From positions 122,861 to 186,860 of IMG/VR virus record IMGVR_UViG_3300042308_001616: 64,000 nucleotides of DNA. One strand, 5' to 3'. Below the pieces are notes generated by a model. That model saw nothing but the letters and a program-made list of their open reading frames with translations, had not been told where the DNA came from and ran no database searches. A program made the position numbers and the translations under genes. Each line of letters opens with the position of its first letter. The first letter of the stretch is position 1. The stretch is from a virus. Positions 26,561 to 36,491 of the stretch are shown here, in pieces.

Positions 26561-29500
26561 TTATTCTGCATTCATTTTCTCATCTATGTATTCCTCAAGT
26601 GTACTGGTATTTCCTACAAGTTGATTCAATAGGTCTATCATTTTATCCAATTGTTCCATATTAGTTCCATGCTTACCTTTCTTCTCAACGACCGTTGGTG
26701 TATCTTGTCTTTTACTAGCCTTTGGCTGTACGTTTGGAAGACTAATCGAGCCAAGTACGTTAGCCATTATAGAAGAGGCATTAATAGAAGTTTCAACGTT
26801 AGAAAGTTTATTTATTCCTTTTGCGTTTAAAACTTTCGTATTTAGACTATTGAAGGATTTAACCTTCTTATCATCTATACCTCTTACTGCAGAATTGAAC
26901 TTTATGAGTGATGTAGCTAGCTTACCATACGCACTGGCAAGTTTTACCATACCAGATGCCAGATTCGATATAGGATCACCAAATATAGCATTCTTTGTGA
27001 GCTTTCCAAGTGAGTTTTCATCATTTAGTTTTGCAACTAAACCAAGATAAGAACTTACGTTTCCTGAAAGTTTACTCATAAAATCTCTAGGTATCGAAGT
27101 TGTAAACACAGACCTATTCTTATGTAATATAGCAGCAAACCTTGAAAACGACTTAGCAAAAGTCTCAGTGTAGTTTTCTTTCAACATATCCGCAAAACCT
27201 CCCTTTTCTATGTAGTTTGTTGCCCAAAGGAACTTAACTATATTAGATTTCATAGGATTCATATAGTCTTCGACCATTTTAAATCGGAAGAATCTGGCAT
27301 TTTTATAAAACACCCTAGCCATAGCAGACATCGATTGTGCTGTGTTTAGAACCGGATCTTCTGACATATTCTGAACAGCAGAATTTCTAAGAGTCTTTGA
27401 AAGAAATGAAAATGATACCATATTTCCCATAATCGGTAACATATAGTCTTCAGGTATACCTTTTGTAAAAAACTTACCATTCTTCCAAAATACTCTAGCG
27501 ACCGCAGACATCGATCGTGCAGCCAATACCACCGGACTTGTATCTGGTGAAAGAGCCACAGGATCATAGAAACCACCAATCTCATCAACCAGATTCATAT
27601 AACCCTTAATAACCGCAGAGATACCACCTATCCATTTTGATTCCGGAAAATTAGTCCACTTAAGTTTAGACCACTCAAATATTTTACCCACACGCACTAT
27701 CGTTCTTGCAACCATTTTGATTGCATAAATCATATTATTTACAACTTCTTCACCACTAGTAAACCATCCACTATCCTTACTCATCATGTTAAATATAGGT
27801 GTGAATGCTTTCAATGCAGCACCTACACCCTGTCCCCACTTAGCAGAAGGATATTTACCTTCTTCGAATTTAGTATTGTTATCTGCAAATACTCCAGCCG
27901 CAGCTATAATACCATTACTAACCGTAATAATTGCAGCAGCAAACTCGTTTGGTCCAACACCACCACCTTTCTTAAAAAATCCAGGTGCGTTTTCAAGTAA
28001 CATCATATAGACTGGTGCAAATGCACCTATGGCTCTACCTACACCCTCTGCCCATTCTTTACCAGGACCTCCCACAAATGCAGCAGTATTCTTTTGAAAG
28101 AAACCGGCAGCATCAACTATACCCTGTGATATAGTAGTTATGGCAACACCAAAATCTTCTGGTTTTATATTAGCACCAAAAATCGCATTTATAGCACCGG
28201 CCTTTAATATAAGAGAGTATACCTCACCAAATGCACCAATTGCCAAAGAAACTCCTTCTGCCCATTCTTTAGTAGGACCTTTTTTGAAAACTCCACTACT
28301 CTTAGCAAAAATATAACCCGTACTTACTATCGATTTAGCAACTTGCTTAACTGCCCACGTACCATCTTTTATTATAAATTTGGGAAGTAGACCCAATACC
28401 GAAACTCCAACTGACCAAGCAGTCATCAATAAACCAACAGTTGTCGCCCACGGAACACTCGGAAAATTCTTATAATTACCCCTAGAAACAATTCTATCAG
28501 TAGTCAATATAGATTTAGCAACACTTTTGAGAGCCCAAGTACCATCTCTAACTATCATCTTTGGTAAAACACCAAGTGCTGCCATACCCACCGCATATCC
28601 CAACATAAGTGCCGAAACGGTAACAGACCAAGCTATACCCGGAAAATTCTTATACTTACCCCTAGATACTATTCTATCAGTAGTTAATATAGATTTTGCA
28701 ACATTTTTGAGTGCCCATATACCATCTCTAACTATCATCTTTGGTAAAATACCAAGTGCTGCCATACCTGCAGCATATCCTAACATAAGTGCCGAAACAG
28801 TAACAGACCAAGCTATACCCGGAAATTTATCATATTTACCTTTTCTAACTTCTCGATCAGTTGTGACTATAGACTTAGCAACTTCTTTAAGTGCCCAAAC
28901 ACCATCTTTTATTACAAACTTAGGTAAAATACCAAGTGCTGCAATACCAATAGAATAACCAATCATAAGTGCAGATACACTCAAAGACCATGCTAAACTT
29001 GGAAACTTATCATATTTACCTTTTCTAACTTCTCTATCCGCAGTTACTATAGATTTGGCAACTTCCTTAATTGCCCACGCACCATCCCTAATTACTAACT
29101 TAGGCATTACACCCAATAAAATCATAGATGCACCAAACGCAACCATCAATCCACCAACAGAAAGAGCCCAAGCTATACCCGGATAATTAGTATATCTACC
29201 TTTAGCTACTATATGTGAAGAAGCTGCAATAGATCCTGCCACAATAACAACCGCCACAGCACCTAACGCAATAGCCGCTAATCCGACTCCTGCAGTAAGT
29301 GCTATAGCCATACCCAATCCAAGAACTGCCAATCCAAAAGTTAATATAGCAGCACCAGTCCCTAACGACCAAGCTATACTTGGATATTTAGTATACTGAC
29401 CCATACCAACAATATGAGAAGATACCATAATAGCAGTAGCAATTGCTATTATTGCAATTGTTCCTTTTACTATATCAGTTATTCCTATTTTGAATTTACT

Positions 29501-31138
29501 TATTATCACAAAAGGTATCATCATAACTGCTATTATAATACCCAGTGCGATTCCAAATAATGCAATTTTTAATGTTTCTGCGATACTCGGTGCCTTTGTT
29601 TTAGCAAGTATATGAGATGAAAGCATTATAGCAAGTGATACCAAAGTAAATAATGCAGGCATCTTTATGATAGAACTCCACCGCATACCATCTAAAGCCC
29701 TACCAATTATCTTAACCGCAAATCCTATTACTACAAAAACTAAGGCAATTGCAATTGATGTTAGGAACTGAATAAAAGTTATCGGTTGCACCATAGACAA
29801 AAACTTAGACGAAAGAACAATCGCCAACGAAATAAGAGGTAATATGATAGGTATCATAAGAACAGATTTCATATTCACTTTACCCATTGCTTGTATTATA
29901 TTCTTCAATCCAAAAGAAATAACGGTAAATATGAAAGCAACCATTATAGCACCCCATGCCTGAGGAAGTCCAATTGGTTGAGTCTTCTTCAAAACATAAG
30001 AAGAAAGAACGATACCTAGTGCAATTGCAGGTAGTATCAATGGTAAGAAAACAATTGCCTTAAGCATAGTACCAATACTATTTCCACCTAATGCCTTCAA
30101 TAACTTATTTATACCATAGGAAACAACCGTAAACATCGCAGCAATAAAAATTGCACTAAGTGCCTGTGTAAAGCCAATAGGAGTTATTTTCTTCAATATC
30201 CAAGAAGATATTGTTATACCTAGTGCAATAGCTGGTAAAACTAATACTAAACCTGCAACCGACTTAATAACCTGACCCCAGGACATACCACTAAATGCCT
30301 TTATTATACTACCTATCGCAGGACTAAGAACACTGAATCCAACACCAATCAATATCATAGTCAAAGATTGTGTAAAACCAATAGGATTTATTTTGTTCAA
30401 TATCCAAGAAGATAGAGTTATACCTAAAGCAATCGCAGGTAACACCATCACTAAACCAACAGCGGCTTTCAAAACCTGACCCCAGGACATACCACTAAAA
30501 GAACTTATTATTTTACCTATCGCAGGACTAAGTAAACTGAATCCAACACCAATCATTATCATTGTTATCGATTGTGCAAATCCAATAGGAGTTATTTTCT
30601 TCAATATCCAAGATGACGCAGTTACTGCAATTGACATCAAAACCAATGCCGCCGCAGTTACAGCCGCTTCTTTTAGAGTAAGTCTTAATGCACCAATTTT
30701 TTGAAATGCTTCTGCGAGAATTAATATTGCAATAGAAATACCAATAACCGAAAGAAAATTTACTCCACCCACTATTTTGAATGCAAGACCTATCGCAAGA
30801 ACTGCAAGTGCAATAAGAAGTATCGCACCAACACCTTTCTTCAAATTACTTTCAGACTTTTTATCACCACCTGCCTTCTCAAAAAAAGACTTCTTCTCAT
30901 CATCCTTCTCTTTCGAAATAGATGAGATTGTATTTTGTTTATTTAGTATTGCTTGTGTATCTTTCTTAATAGACTTTATACCATCACTTATACTTTTGAG
31001 ATCATTACCAAAATTACCAGATTGTAGTGCTGTAGTGGTGGGTGATTTTTTCTCACCACCCTTAGTTTTTAATGTCTCTGCAATCTCCTGTAATGCTTCT
31101 GATAAGTTATTTAACGCATCGAGTAACCTCTTGTCCAT
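26561..31138 (-). CDS. Tape measure protein with tandem hydrophobic repeats
   Basis: 1525 residues; it sets tail length and is threaded inside the tube. Residues 1-100 form a charged coiled coil. From about 105 to 950 there is a nearly continuous series of hydrophobic repeats. First, units of about 68 residues marked by SSWILKKITPIGF at 175, 243, 311, 379 and 443; then SSHI units at 507, 573 and 640; then 60-residue units marked by KGKYDKFPGIAW at about 646, 706, 766, 826 and 886, each with ALGILPK and an acidic-basic DGxWALK step. The C-terminal 550 residues are soluble with further FPxxxW/YMxP repeats. At about 0.15 nm per residue the tail could be near 230 nm, twice that of T4. It starts a leftward unit behind a TATATATA box. 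Confidence 0.85.
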   Translation of the reverse strand: MDKRLLDALNNLSEALQEIAETLKTKGGEKKSPTTTALQSGNFGNDLKSISDGIKSIKKDTQAILNKQNTISSISKEKDDEKKSFFEKAGGDKKSESNLKKGVGAILLIALAVLAIGLAFKIVGGVNFLSVIGISIAILILAEAFQKIGALRLTLKEAAVTAAALVLMSIAVTASSWILKKITPIGFAQSITMIMIGVGFSLLSPAIGKIISSFSGMSWGQVLKAAVGLVMVLPAIALGITLSSWILNKINPIGFTQSLTMILIGVGFSVLSPAIGSIIKAFSGMSWGQVIKSVAGLVLVLPAIALGITISSWILKKITPIGFTQALSAIFIAAMFTVVSYGINKLLKALGGNSIGTMLKAIVFLPLILPAIALGIVLSSYVLKKTQPIGLPQAWGAIMVAFIFTVISFGLKNIIQAMGKVNMKSVLMIPIILPLISLAIVLSSKFLSMVQPITFIQFLTSIAIALVFVVIGFAVKIIGRALDGMRWSSIIKMPALFTLVSLAIMLSSHILAKTKAPSIAETLKIALFGIALGIIIAVMMIPFVIISKFKIGITDIVKGTIAIIAIATAIMVSSHIVGMGQYTKYPSIAWSLGTGAAILTFGLAVLGLGMAIALTAGVGLAAIALGAVAVVIVAGSIAASSHIVAKGRYTNYPGIAWALSVGGLMVAFGASMILLGVMPKLVIRDGAWAIKEVAKSIVTADREVRKGKYDKFPSLAWSLSVSALMIGYSIGIAALGILPKFVIKDGVWALKEVAKSIVTTDREVRKGKYDKFPGIAWSVTVSALMLGYAAGMAALGILPKMIVRDGIWALKNVAKSILTTDRIVSRGKYKNFPGIAWSVTVSALMLGYAVGMAALGVLPKMIVRDGTWALKSVAKSILTTDRIVSRGNYKNFPSVPWATTVGLLMTAWSVGVSVLGLLPKFIIKDGTWAVKQVAKSIVSTGYIFAKSSGVFKKGPTKEWAEGVSLAIGAFGEVYSLILKAGAINAIFGANIKPEDFGVAITTISQGIVDAAGFFQKNTAAFVGGPGKEWAEGVGRAIGAFAPVYMMLLENAPGFFKKGGGVGPNEFAAAIITVSNGIIAAAGVFADNNTKFEEGKYPSAKWGQGVGAALKAFTPIFNMMSKDSGWFTSGEEVVNNMIYAIKMVARTIVRVGKIFEWSKLKWTNFPESKWIGGISAVIKGYMNLVDEIGGFYDPVALSPDTSPVVLAARSMSAVARVFWKNGKFFTKGIPEDYMLPIMGNMVSFSFLSKTLRNSAVQNMSEDPVLNTAQSMSAMARVFYKNARFFRFKMVEDYMNPMKSNIVKFLWATNYIEKGGFADMLKENYTETFAKSFSRFAAILHKNRSVFTTSIPRDFMSKLSGNVSSYLGLVAKLNDENSLGKLTKNAIFGDPISNLASGMVKLASAYGKLATSLIKFNSAVRGIDDKKVKSFNSLNTKVLNAKGINKLSNVETSINASSIMANVLGSISLPNVQPKASKRQDTPTVVEKKGKHGTNMEQLDKMIDLLNQLVGNTSTLEEYIDEKMNAE
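28480..29210 (-). repeat. Five 180-bp in-frame repeats in tape measure gene
   Basis: Tandem units 180 bp long encode the 60-residue repeats around the phrase KGKYxxFPxxAW. Adjacent units are closely similar even at DNA level (for example the stretches near 28.55 and 28.73 kb), which implies recent duplication and possible expansion or contraction in frame. Confidence 0.8.
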
Positions 31139-31161
31139 TTAGACTTATAAATTTTACAAAG

Positions 31162-31169
31162 TATATATA
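31162..31169 (-). promoter_or_regulatory. TATATATA box for tape measure unit
   Basis: TATATATA 24 bases before the tape measure ATG on the leftward strand, in the 68-bp divergent gap shared with the next rightward gene, which has its own TATATA at 31190-31195. Confidence 0.45.
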
Positions 31170-31206
31170 AAATAAGACTCACTCTTTAATATATATGGTC
31201 AAGAAC

Positions 31207-31665
31207 ATGAAGATAAAGAAGCTAATAAGACACTACCTTTTCAGGGAGTCGATAAAAGATATCGAGTTGAACAGAATACTAGACAAAATCGATAAGAAAG
31301 AGGCTCTCTCTAATAGAGAGATGAGATTCCTTGAATTATATCAATTCACATGTGAAGAGGACCGAGACTTTATGTTATTATCAAAAAACTCAGCAGCGAG
31401 CAAAGTAACTCAACTAATTGATGGTGGAAAGACCGTAATATGTGATTTAGAAGATAGGTACGGAAGGATAGGTTTAGGCATAATCGGAATAGAAAACAAT
31501 CACCAAAACGATGATTGTACGATAAAAATGAGAGGAGGAGAGACACACACTATGAAAGATAGTTCTCTTTATAACATAATATTCAACGTGAAAAAAAATA
31601 AATACTCATTACAAGAACACGACGAGTATATTGAGAAAATAGAAGCAGGTAATGATGAAAATTAA
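31207..31665 (+). CDS. Small soluble protein, unknown
   Basis: 152 residues from ATG 31207 (MKIKKLIRHYLFRESI). An ATG at 31195 is also in frame, but a TATATA box at 31190-31195 overlaps it, so a transcript starting a few bases downstream would only contain the later ATG. It has a basic N-terminal helix, an acidic helix pair (NRILDKIDKKEALSNREM) and a strand-rich middle with a basic GGETH turn. It overlaps the next gene by 14 bases. No family recognised. Confidence 0.65.
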   Translation: MKIKKLIRHYLFRESIKDIELNRILDKIDKKEALSNREMRFLELYQFTCEEDRDFMLLSKNSAASKVTQLIDGGKTVICDLEDRYGRIGLGIIGIENNHQNDDCTIKMRGGETHTMKDSSLYNIIFNVKKNKYSLQEHDEYIEKIEAGNDEN

Positions 31666-31945
31666 TAATTTTAAACAATTCAAAGAGGCCATATCTGGAA
31701 CCGAAGTTCCTGTAATGAGAAAAGGAAGTTATTTCGGTGCCGCTTACGGAGACGAAGATATGCCAGATACCGTTGACACCACAAAAAACAGACTTCAATG
31801 GTCATCAAAAGGAATAGTTACCGAAGATCAGTTCCAGGATATGATTACCAACTTTCTTAAATCTGGAGGTCAATTAGATAATCTACCAGTAGAGAATGGT
31901 GAGTTCTGTCAAGTGAATATAGACTTCCTAAACAATTTAGACTAA
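31652..31945 (+). CDS. Tagged small protein
   Basis: 97 residues starting ATGATG (31652 or 31655): MKINNFKQFKEAISGTE. The NNFKQFKEA stretch aligns with the T4 capsid targeting sequence KTYQEFIAEA, and the Glu-Ala would be the processing site. The remainder has a Gly/Tyr-rich turn (KGSYFGAAYGDEDMP) and an acidic helix. It is coupled to the upstream gene by overlap and faces the fibre gene, overlapping its end by four bases. Confidence 0.7.
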   Translation: MMKINNFKQFKEAISGTEVPVMRKGSYFGAAYGDEDMPDTVDTTKNRLQWSSKGIVTEDQFQDMITNFLKSGGQLDNLPVENGEFCQVNIDFLNNLD

Positions 31946-33240
31946 CCCATAATAACAACGTTAGCACTCGCTATCGAAGTACCATTATTAGTTATAGTAA
32001 TATCATTTGAACTACCCAAAGAAATATCAATATTCGAAGTAACAAGTGTGAATCCGTCATAGACAGATGTGAAGATTGACATTGAATTGAGATTATGTGT
32101 TATGGATATTGGAGTTCCGTTCGGCAACGCTACTGATGTAGCATATTTCCTTACCGCAACATTCGAAACAGATGTCGCCAATGTTATCAAATGAACGTTA
32201 CCAGAGTTAGAAACCGTACCACCATTTATATTTAATGCACCATTCACAACAACTACCTTACCCAGTGGATCAACATTCAGAAATCCATTTACTTCCAAAT
32301 CACCATAAACCAAATATTCCTGGTATGCAGGTACTACAACTGTCTCAGATGTTTGTATTCTATACTTAACAAGTGTAGGATCACTCTGTGGTTTAGTCAA
32401 TCTGAAATAAGTACCGTCATATTGAAGATTGTATTTGACAGAAGTACTTATATCTTTACCACTAAAACTAAGTAAACCGGCATCAGTTTGTTGTTTAATT
32501 GTTTTAGCACCCAATCCATTTATATTCAGAGTTACTGTCCCACCAGCATTGGCTGTGGCAAACTGAACCATATAGAGTGAATCAACATCATATGAAAAAA
32601 CTCTCTGATCAGTAGCAGTATACGCTATACCATTATTACTAGACGCAGCAACACTTAGTAATTGATTCTCTTTTTCCTTTATCCAAGATGTTGTAGAAAT
32701 TTCATATCTGTATATCGAGTTATCCTGATCATTTACACGTACAGACATACCATCCATAGGTGTGGTAATATTCCACGTAGATGTTGTAGAGTCATACTGA
32801 ACTACCACATCCTCAACAAAAGAACCAACTCCCCAGACAACACCCGTAGGAGATGGCCCGAGTATGTACCGATCACCATCAGTAGGCGATCCAGGTTCGT
32901 TAGACTCAACCGATTTAACAGGATCTATCCAATATGCACTACCACCACTAGAGCCAGAACCAGAGCCAACAAACTTAACCCAGTTAAGGTTATCCATTAT
33001 GTTAGTACTCGTTTTTCCATAGACGAGCTGGTAGGTACCATTGTTTACACCATCATTATAAACGTTACAAAGCATACCCCACTCTCTCCTCTCGGTGATT
33101 ATAGAATTTCTATCATTCTTAGTAGCATAACTATGAAGTCCTCCCTTTATCTCAACAGCATAAGCTGAAGCGATTTTATCATCACTATTATTCGGTCTTA
33201 TTGCCGCAGTTACGAGAGTACCAGTATTCTTAATTCCCAT
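31942..33240 (-). CDS. Tail fibre-like protein with DUF2793-like domain
   Basis: 432 residues, Ser/Thr/Asn/Gly-rich and beta-structured, with no signal. Residues 105-185 (SPTDGDRYILGPSPTG, SFVEDVVVQYDSTTSTW) match the DUF2793-like module common in phage tail fibres, with Trp near the end of each strand. The C-terminal 150 residues look like a beta-helix or knob (GDLEVNGFLNVDPLGKVVVVNGALNINGG), which often binds host glycans. It is paired with the next fibre-like gene 15 bases upstream, so both are probably made together as distal tail proteins. Confidence 0.7.
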   Translation of the reverse strand: MGIKNTGTLVTAAIRPNNSDDKIASAYAVEIKGGLHSYATKNDRNSIITERREWGMLCNVYNDGVNNGTYQLVYGKTSTNIMDNLNWVKFVGSGSGSSGGSAYWIDPVKSVESNEPGSPTDGDRYILGPSPTGVVWGVGSFVEDVVVQYDSTTSTWNITTPMDGMSVRVNDQDNSIYRYEISTTSWIKEKENQLLSVAASSNNGIAYTATDQRVFSYDVDSLYMVQFATANAGGTVTLNINGLGAKTIKQQTDAGLLSFSGKDISTSVKYNLQYDGTYFRLTKPQSDPTLVKYRIQTSETVVVPAYQEYLVYGDLEVNGFLNVDPLGKVVVVNGALNINGGTVSNSGNVHLITLATSVSNVAVRKYATSVALPNGTPISITHNLNSMSIFTSVYDGFTLVTSNIDISLGSSNDITITNNGTSIASANVVIMG

Positions 33241-33255
33241 CTATCTTTATTTTCT

Positions 33256-34269
33256 TTATGTGACGTCTAATGCGTCTATAGGTGAATTTTGTGCAGTATT
33301 AGATACCCAAACATCATAATTTACTATTAGACCGGTATCAGTTGTAAATGCAGATCCACTCTTCACTTTAGTGAACGCTGTATTAGGTGCACCATTTATT
33401 TTGAATACAGGATCTCTACCAGCAGTGGTAGTAAAAATTGTAGGAAATGCAAATATTATGTATTGTCCTCCGCCATCCATACCATTGTAATTCTTTACAT
33501 AACTAGTAGCAAGTGCATAACCAGGGGATACGGCAGCACCAGTGAGTGCCTTTATAACAACATCAGTACATTTGGTTGCAACATTTGCCGATTGACCAGG
33601 TGTCGTTGTAAGGTTTGGATTACCAATAGAAGAAAGGTCAATCTTACCCCAGAAAATTTTATGTCTCCAATTTAGTATGGTCGTCTTATATTGAGTACTC
33701 GTTCCATCAACTACAGACATAGTAAATGTTTGATTTTCAGAAACGGTCGTATTGTAACTCAATGAGTGTGTACCAGTAGCAGCTGTTGTACCGTTTTGGT
33801 TACCACCATTTACAGGTGTTATCGTATTCCCATCAACTACTATACCCGTTATAGCCAACTTCTTCTTCGTAACCGACCAGGTAAGTGTTGTTGCTAAAGA
33901 TGAACCAAATTGTCTCGGTGTATTACTTGCACTTATTGCAAGTTCAGGTGCAGTATATGGATAAAGTAATAAATCAAACATCTGTTGAACAGAATAAGTT
34001 CCATTGAATGTTGTACCTACTGCAATACCACCAACTTCTTTAGATGTAGGATTAGGATTGGTAAAATAAGAACTAGCTGAAGCAAGAGATTGACTAGCCG
34101 TTATCTGTACGTCATCTATTCTGTTCCATAGAGTCCACACGGAATCTCTTATGTCTTTCGGGTCTATCAACTCACTAGTGTTATCTCTGAGTTGATATAA
34201 TGCGTCAGCGACGTTCAATATATAGTCGGAGTTGACATTGGTACCCGTATAGTTACCTGTTCCTGGCAT
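33256..34269 (-). CDS. Tail fibre or baseplate structural protein
   Basis: 337 residues with composition like the neighbour (Thr, Ser, Asn, Gly). The N-terminal helix (DALYQLRDNTSELIDPKDIRDSVWTLWNRIDDV) looks like an attachment segment used by fibre proteins on the baseplate. The middle has an Ig-like strand series and the last 100 residues are beta-rich. It is first in the leftward fibre unit behind a TATATA box about 24 bases upstream. No exact family recognised; a structural role is well supported by composition and position. Confidence 0.65.
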   Translation of the reverse strand: MPGTGNYTGTNVNSDYILNVADALYQLRDNTSELIDPKDIRDSVWTLWNRIDDVQITASQSLASASSYFTNPNPTSKEVGGIAVGTTFNGTYSVQQMFDLLLYPYTAPELAISASNTPRQFGSSLATTLTWSVTKKKLAITGIVVDGNTITPVNGGNQNGTTAATGTHSLSYNTTVSENQTFTMSVVDGTSTQYKTTILNWRHKIFWGKIDLSSIGNPNLTTTPGQSANVATKCTDVVIKALTGAAVSPGYALATSYVKNYNGMDGGGQYIIFAFPTIFTTTAGRDPVFKINGAPNTAFTKVKSGSAFTTDTGLIVNYDVWVSNTAQNSPIDALDVT

Positions 34270-34416
34270 ATCTAAAAGATAATTTTTGGTTATATATTAA
34301 AATCTGTATATTTGTATTGATAAAATACCAGTTAATCAAAAATAAAAAATATGTGACGAATTAAAAACTATATGAATCACTAAAAAAGAAGAATATAAAT
34401 TGGAAAAGACAAAGAA

Positions 34417-35604
34417 ATGAGACAAGAACTTGAAAAGCTTATACATGACAAATCACCAGGTGCCCAACCTCTGTTACTCGTAGTCAGAGGATCACATGCA
34501 TACGGAACAAACGTAGAGACTTCAGATACCGACTACGCAGGTGTTTTCATACAATCAATCGACGACATACTCGGTAACGGATACAAAGAACAGATTAACG
34601 ACGATAAAAACGACATTGTCATCTACGAGATAAAAAGGTTTCTAAACCTATTGGCATCAAACAACCCAACCGTACTGGAACTACTCAACACACCAGAGGA
34701 CTGCGTTGTGTACAAGCACCCAGTATTCGACGAGGTACTAAAAAATAGAGAAAAGTTCATCACCAAAATCTGTGCTAAGTCTTTCGGTGGATATGGAAAG
34801 ATACAAATTCAAAAAGCGAAAGGACAGAATAAAAAACAGAACTGGGAAAAAGATAAAGTAACTCGAAAAGATGTTCTTGACTTTGTTTATGTAATTGATG
34901 GACCTAAATCTATTCCTTGGAAAAAATGGAATGAAGGTAAAGGATATGAAGAAAAGTTCTGCGGAGTTGTAAATGTTCCAAATGCCAGGGATGTCTATGC
35001 TGTTTATTTTGATAAGATTGCTTATAGCTGCTTCAGCGAAGCGGTGCCCGACAATCTTAGAGAATATCAAAAAAATATACAAAACGATAAGAACGAACCT
35101 ATGGGATTCGGGTACAAAGGTTTAGTTAAAACTGGTGAAGGTGCAAATGTAGCAGAGTCAAATGCTCTTAGATTATCTTCTATTCCAAAAAGCGAAACTC
35201 CAATCTGTAACATCGTCTACAACAAAGACGGATATTCTGAACATTGTAAAGATTATAAATCTTACGAAGATTGGTTAGTAAATAAAAATGAAGCAAGATG
35301 GGTGGATGTACAATCACATGGTCAAAAGATTGATGGTAAGAATATGATGCACTCAAAACGTCTAATGTCAATGGCACGTGAAATTGCTGAAGGTAAAGGT
35401 ATCAATGTTAGAAGGGATGATGCCGAGTACCTAATCTCAATCAGGAGGGGTGCAATCGACCTACAAACACTAATCGACGAGGTCGAATCAGAGATTGTTG
35501 AGATTGACAAGCTTTTTGAGGAGTCAGATTTACCGGATTCGGTTGATCAAAAATTCATAGATAATCTACTCATCAAAATAAGGAAATCTATATATAACCT
35601 TTAG
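34417..35604 (+). CDS. YcgL-type predicted nucleotidyltransferase
   Basis: 395 residues. The N-terminus has the DNA polymerase beta-like nucleotidyltransferase signature RGSHAYGTNVETSDTDYAGVFI: the GSxxYG turn followed by DTD, the metal-binding pair. The C-terminal part has MHSKRLMSMAREIAEGKG. This matches the predicted nucleotidyltransferase family COG3541 (YcgL), found in many large phages; substrates are unknown, with tRNA or protein nucleotidylation as possibilities. The 147-bp gap before it is A+T-rich with no obvious box near the ATG. It begins a mixed rightward accessory unit. Confidence 0.85.
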   Translation: MRQELEKLIHDKSPGAQPLLLVVRGSHAYGTNVETSDTDYAGVFIQSIDDILGNGYKEQINDDKNDIVIYEIKRFLNLLASNNPTVLELLNTPEDCVVYKHPVFDEVLKNREKFITKICAKSFGGYGKIQIQKAKGQNKKQNWEKDKVTRKDVLDFVYVIDGPKSIPWKKWNEGKGYEEKFCGVVNVPNARDVYAVYFDKIAYSCFSEAVPDNLREYQKNIQNDKNEPMGFGYKGLVKTGEGANVAESNALRLSSIPKSETPICNIVYNKDGYSEHCKDYKSYEDWLVNKNEARWVDVQSHGQKIDGKNMMHSKRLMSMAREIAEGKGINVRRDDAEYLISIRRGAIDLQTLIDEVESEIVEIDKLFEESDLPDSVDQKFIDNLLIKIRKSIYNL

Positions 35605-35637
35605 TTTTTATTATATTTACAAAAAAAACAAAAACAT

Positions 35638-36264
35638 ATGACATTCGCACTCTACTTCATTTTAGGCTTTCTTTTCAAAGCAATAGTTGATGGTATAAAA
35701 AGCACAAACGCTGCTATTAAAATCAAAAGGGAAAACGAACAAAAGTACAAACAGGTACTACGAAAATTACAAAAAGGAAAATCTAAATTCAAAACGAGAG
35801 TAAATAATACGGTGTATATCGGCACAACACTTCACGAGATAGGTGATGTCGATGTAATACTATTCTTAGATACGAAAAAAGTAGCAATCTTCCAGAATAG
35901 TAATTGTCTTCACACATCCGATACTATAACAGACGAACTAAGAAATGAAATTGTCAATGAAATTCAAAAAATATACGCAGTTGAAATTGATGATGTTGTC
36001 GAACTATTAGGTAACAAAATATCAAGAACTGAAGTAGAAGATAAAATATCAGAAGTAATGCAATCTGATGAAGTAAGTTCAAAATTAGAAGAACTTAAAC
36101 AATACCTTACAAATAATAACGATAATATAAAAATAATCGAAGATTATGGTTACACACAGGAAGATGTGGATGCAATATTTGACAAAATTGCCAAAAGTGG
36201 TATGGTGTCAATAACAGAAGAAGAAAAGAAAATACTCGACGATTATAGTAAAAATCTTAACTAA
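35638..36264 (+). CDS. Membrane-anchored protein with Bacteroidota-type C-terminal motif
   Basis: 208 residues. Residues 3-20 form one membrane segment followed by a Lys-rich cytoplasmic helix, so the body is cytoplasmic. The middle is a mixed domain (NTVYIGTTLHEIGDVDVILFLD). The C-terminus DAIFDKIAKSGMVSITEEEKKILDDYS fits a helix-turn pattern (IxxxGxxSLTxxEKxIL) at the end of many Bacteroidota proteins, including rhomboid relatives; the protein at 41.5 kb has it too. This supports the host assignment. Function unknown. Its stop overlaps the next start (TAATG). Confidence 0.7.
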   Translation: MTFALYFILGFLFKAIVDGIKSTNAAIKIKRENEQKYKQVLRKLQKGKSKFKTRVNNTVYIGTTLHEIGDVDVILFLDTKKVAIFQNSNCLHTSDTITDELRNEIVNEIQKIYAVEIDDVVELLGNKISRTEVEDKISEVMQSDEVSSKLEELKQYLTNNNDNIKIIEDYGYTQEDVDAIFDKIAKSGMVSITEEEKKILDDYSKNLN

Positions 36265-36491
36265 TGTATACAATAAAAAGTAACGATACGAGGATAAATA
36301 CCACATTTGAAAGAATATCAAAAGGAATTTCATTTGATGAAAAACTCGTACCATATAGTATAACTTTTCTCAACGAAATAATAAAATACTTCGAAGACAA
36401 AGAAGACTTCGAGAAGTGTCAAACGGTAATGAATGCACTGAACGATAAAACACACGAAAAGGCATACACAAAATGGACACAAAATATTTAG
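36264..36491 (+). CDS. Small helical protein
   Basis: 75 residues, charged and largely helical with no signal. The start overlaps the upstream stop, and its 3' end overlaps the next gene by 19 bases, so the three genes are tightly coupled. No family recognised. Confidence 0.6.
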   Translation: MYTIKSNDTRINTTFERISKGISFDEKLVPYSITFLNEIIKYFEDKEDFEKCQTVMNALNDKTHEKAYTKWTQNI

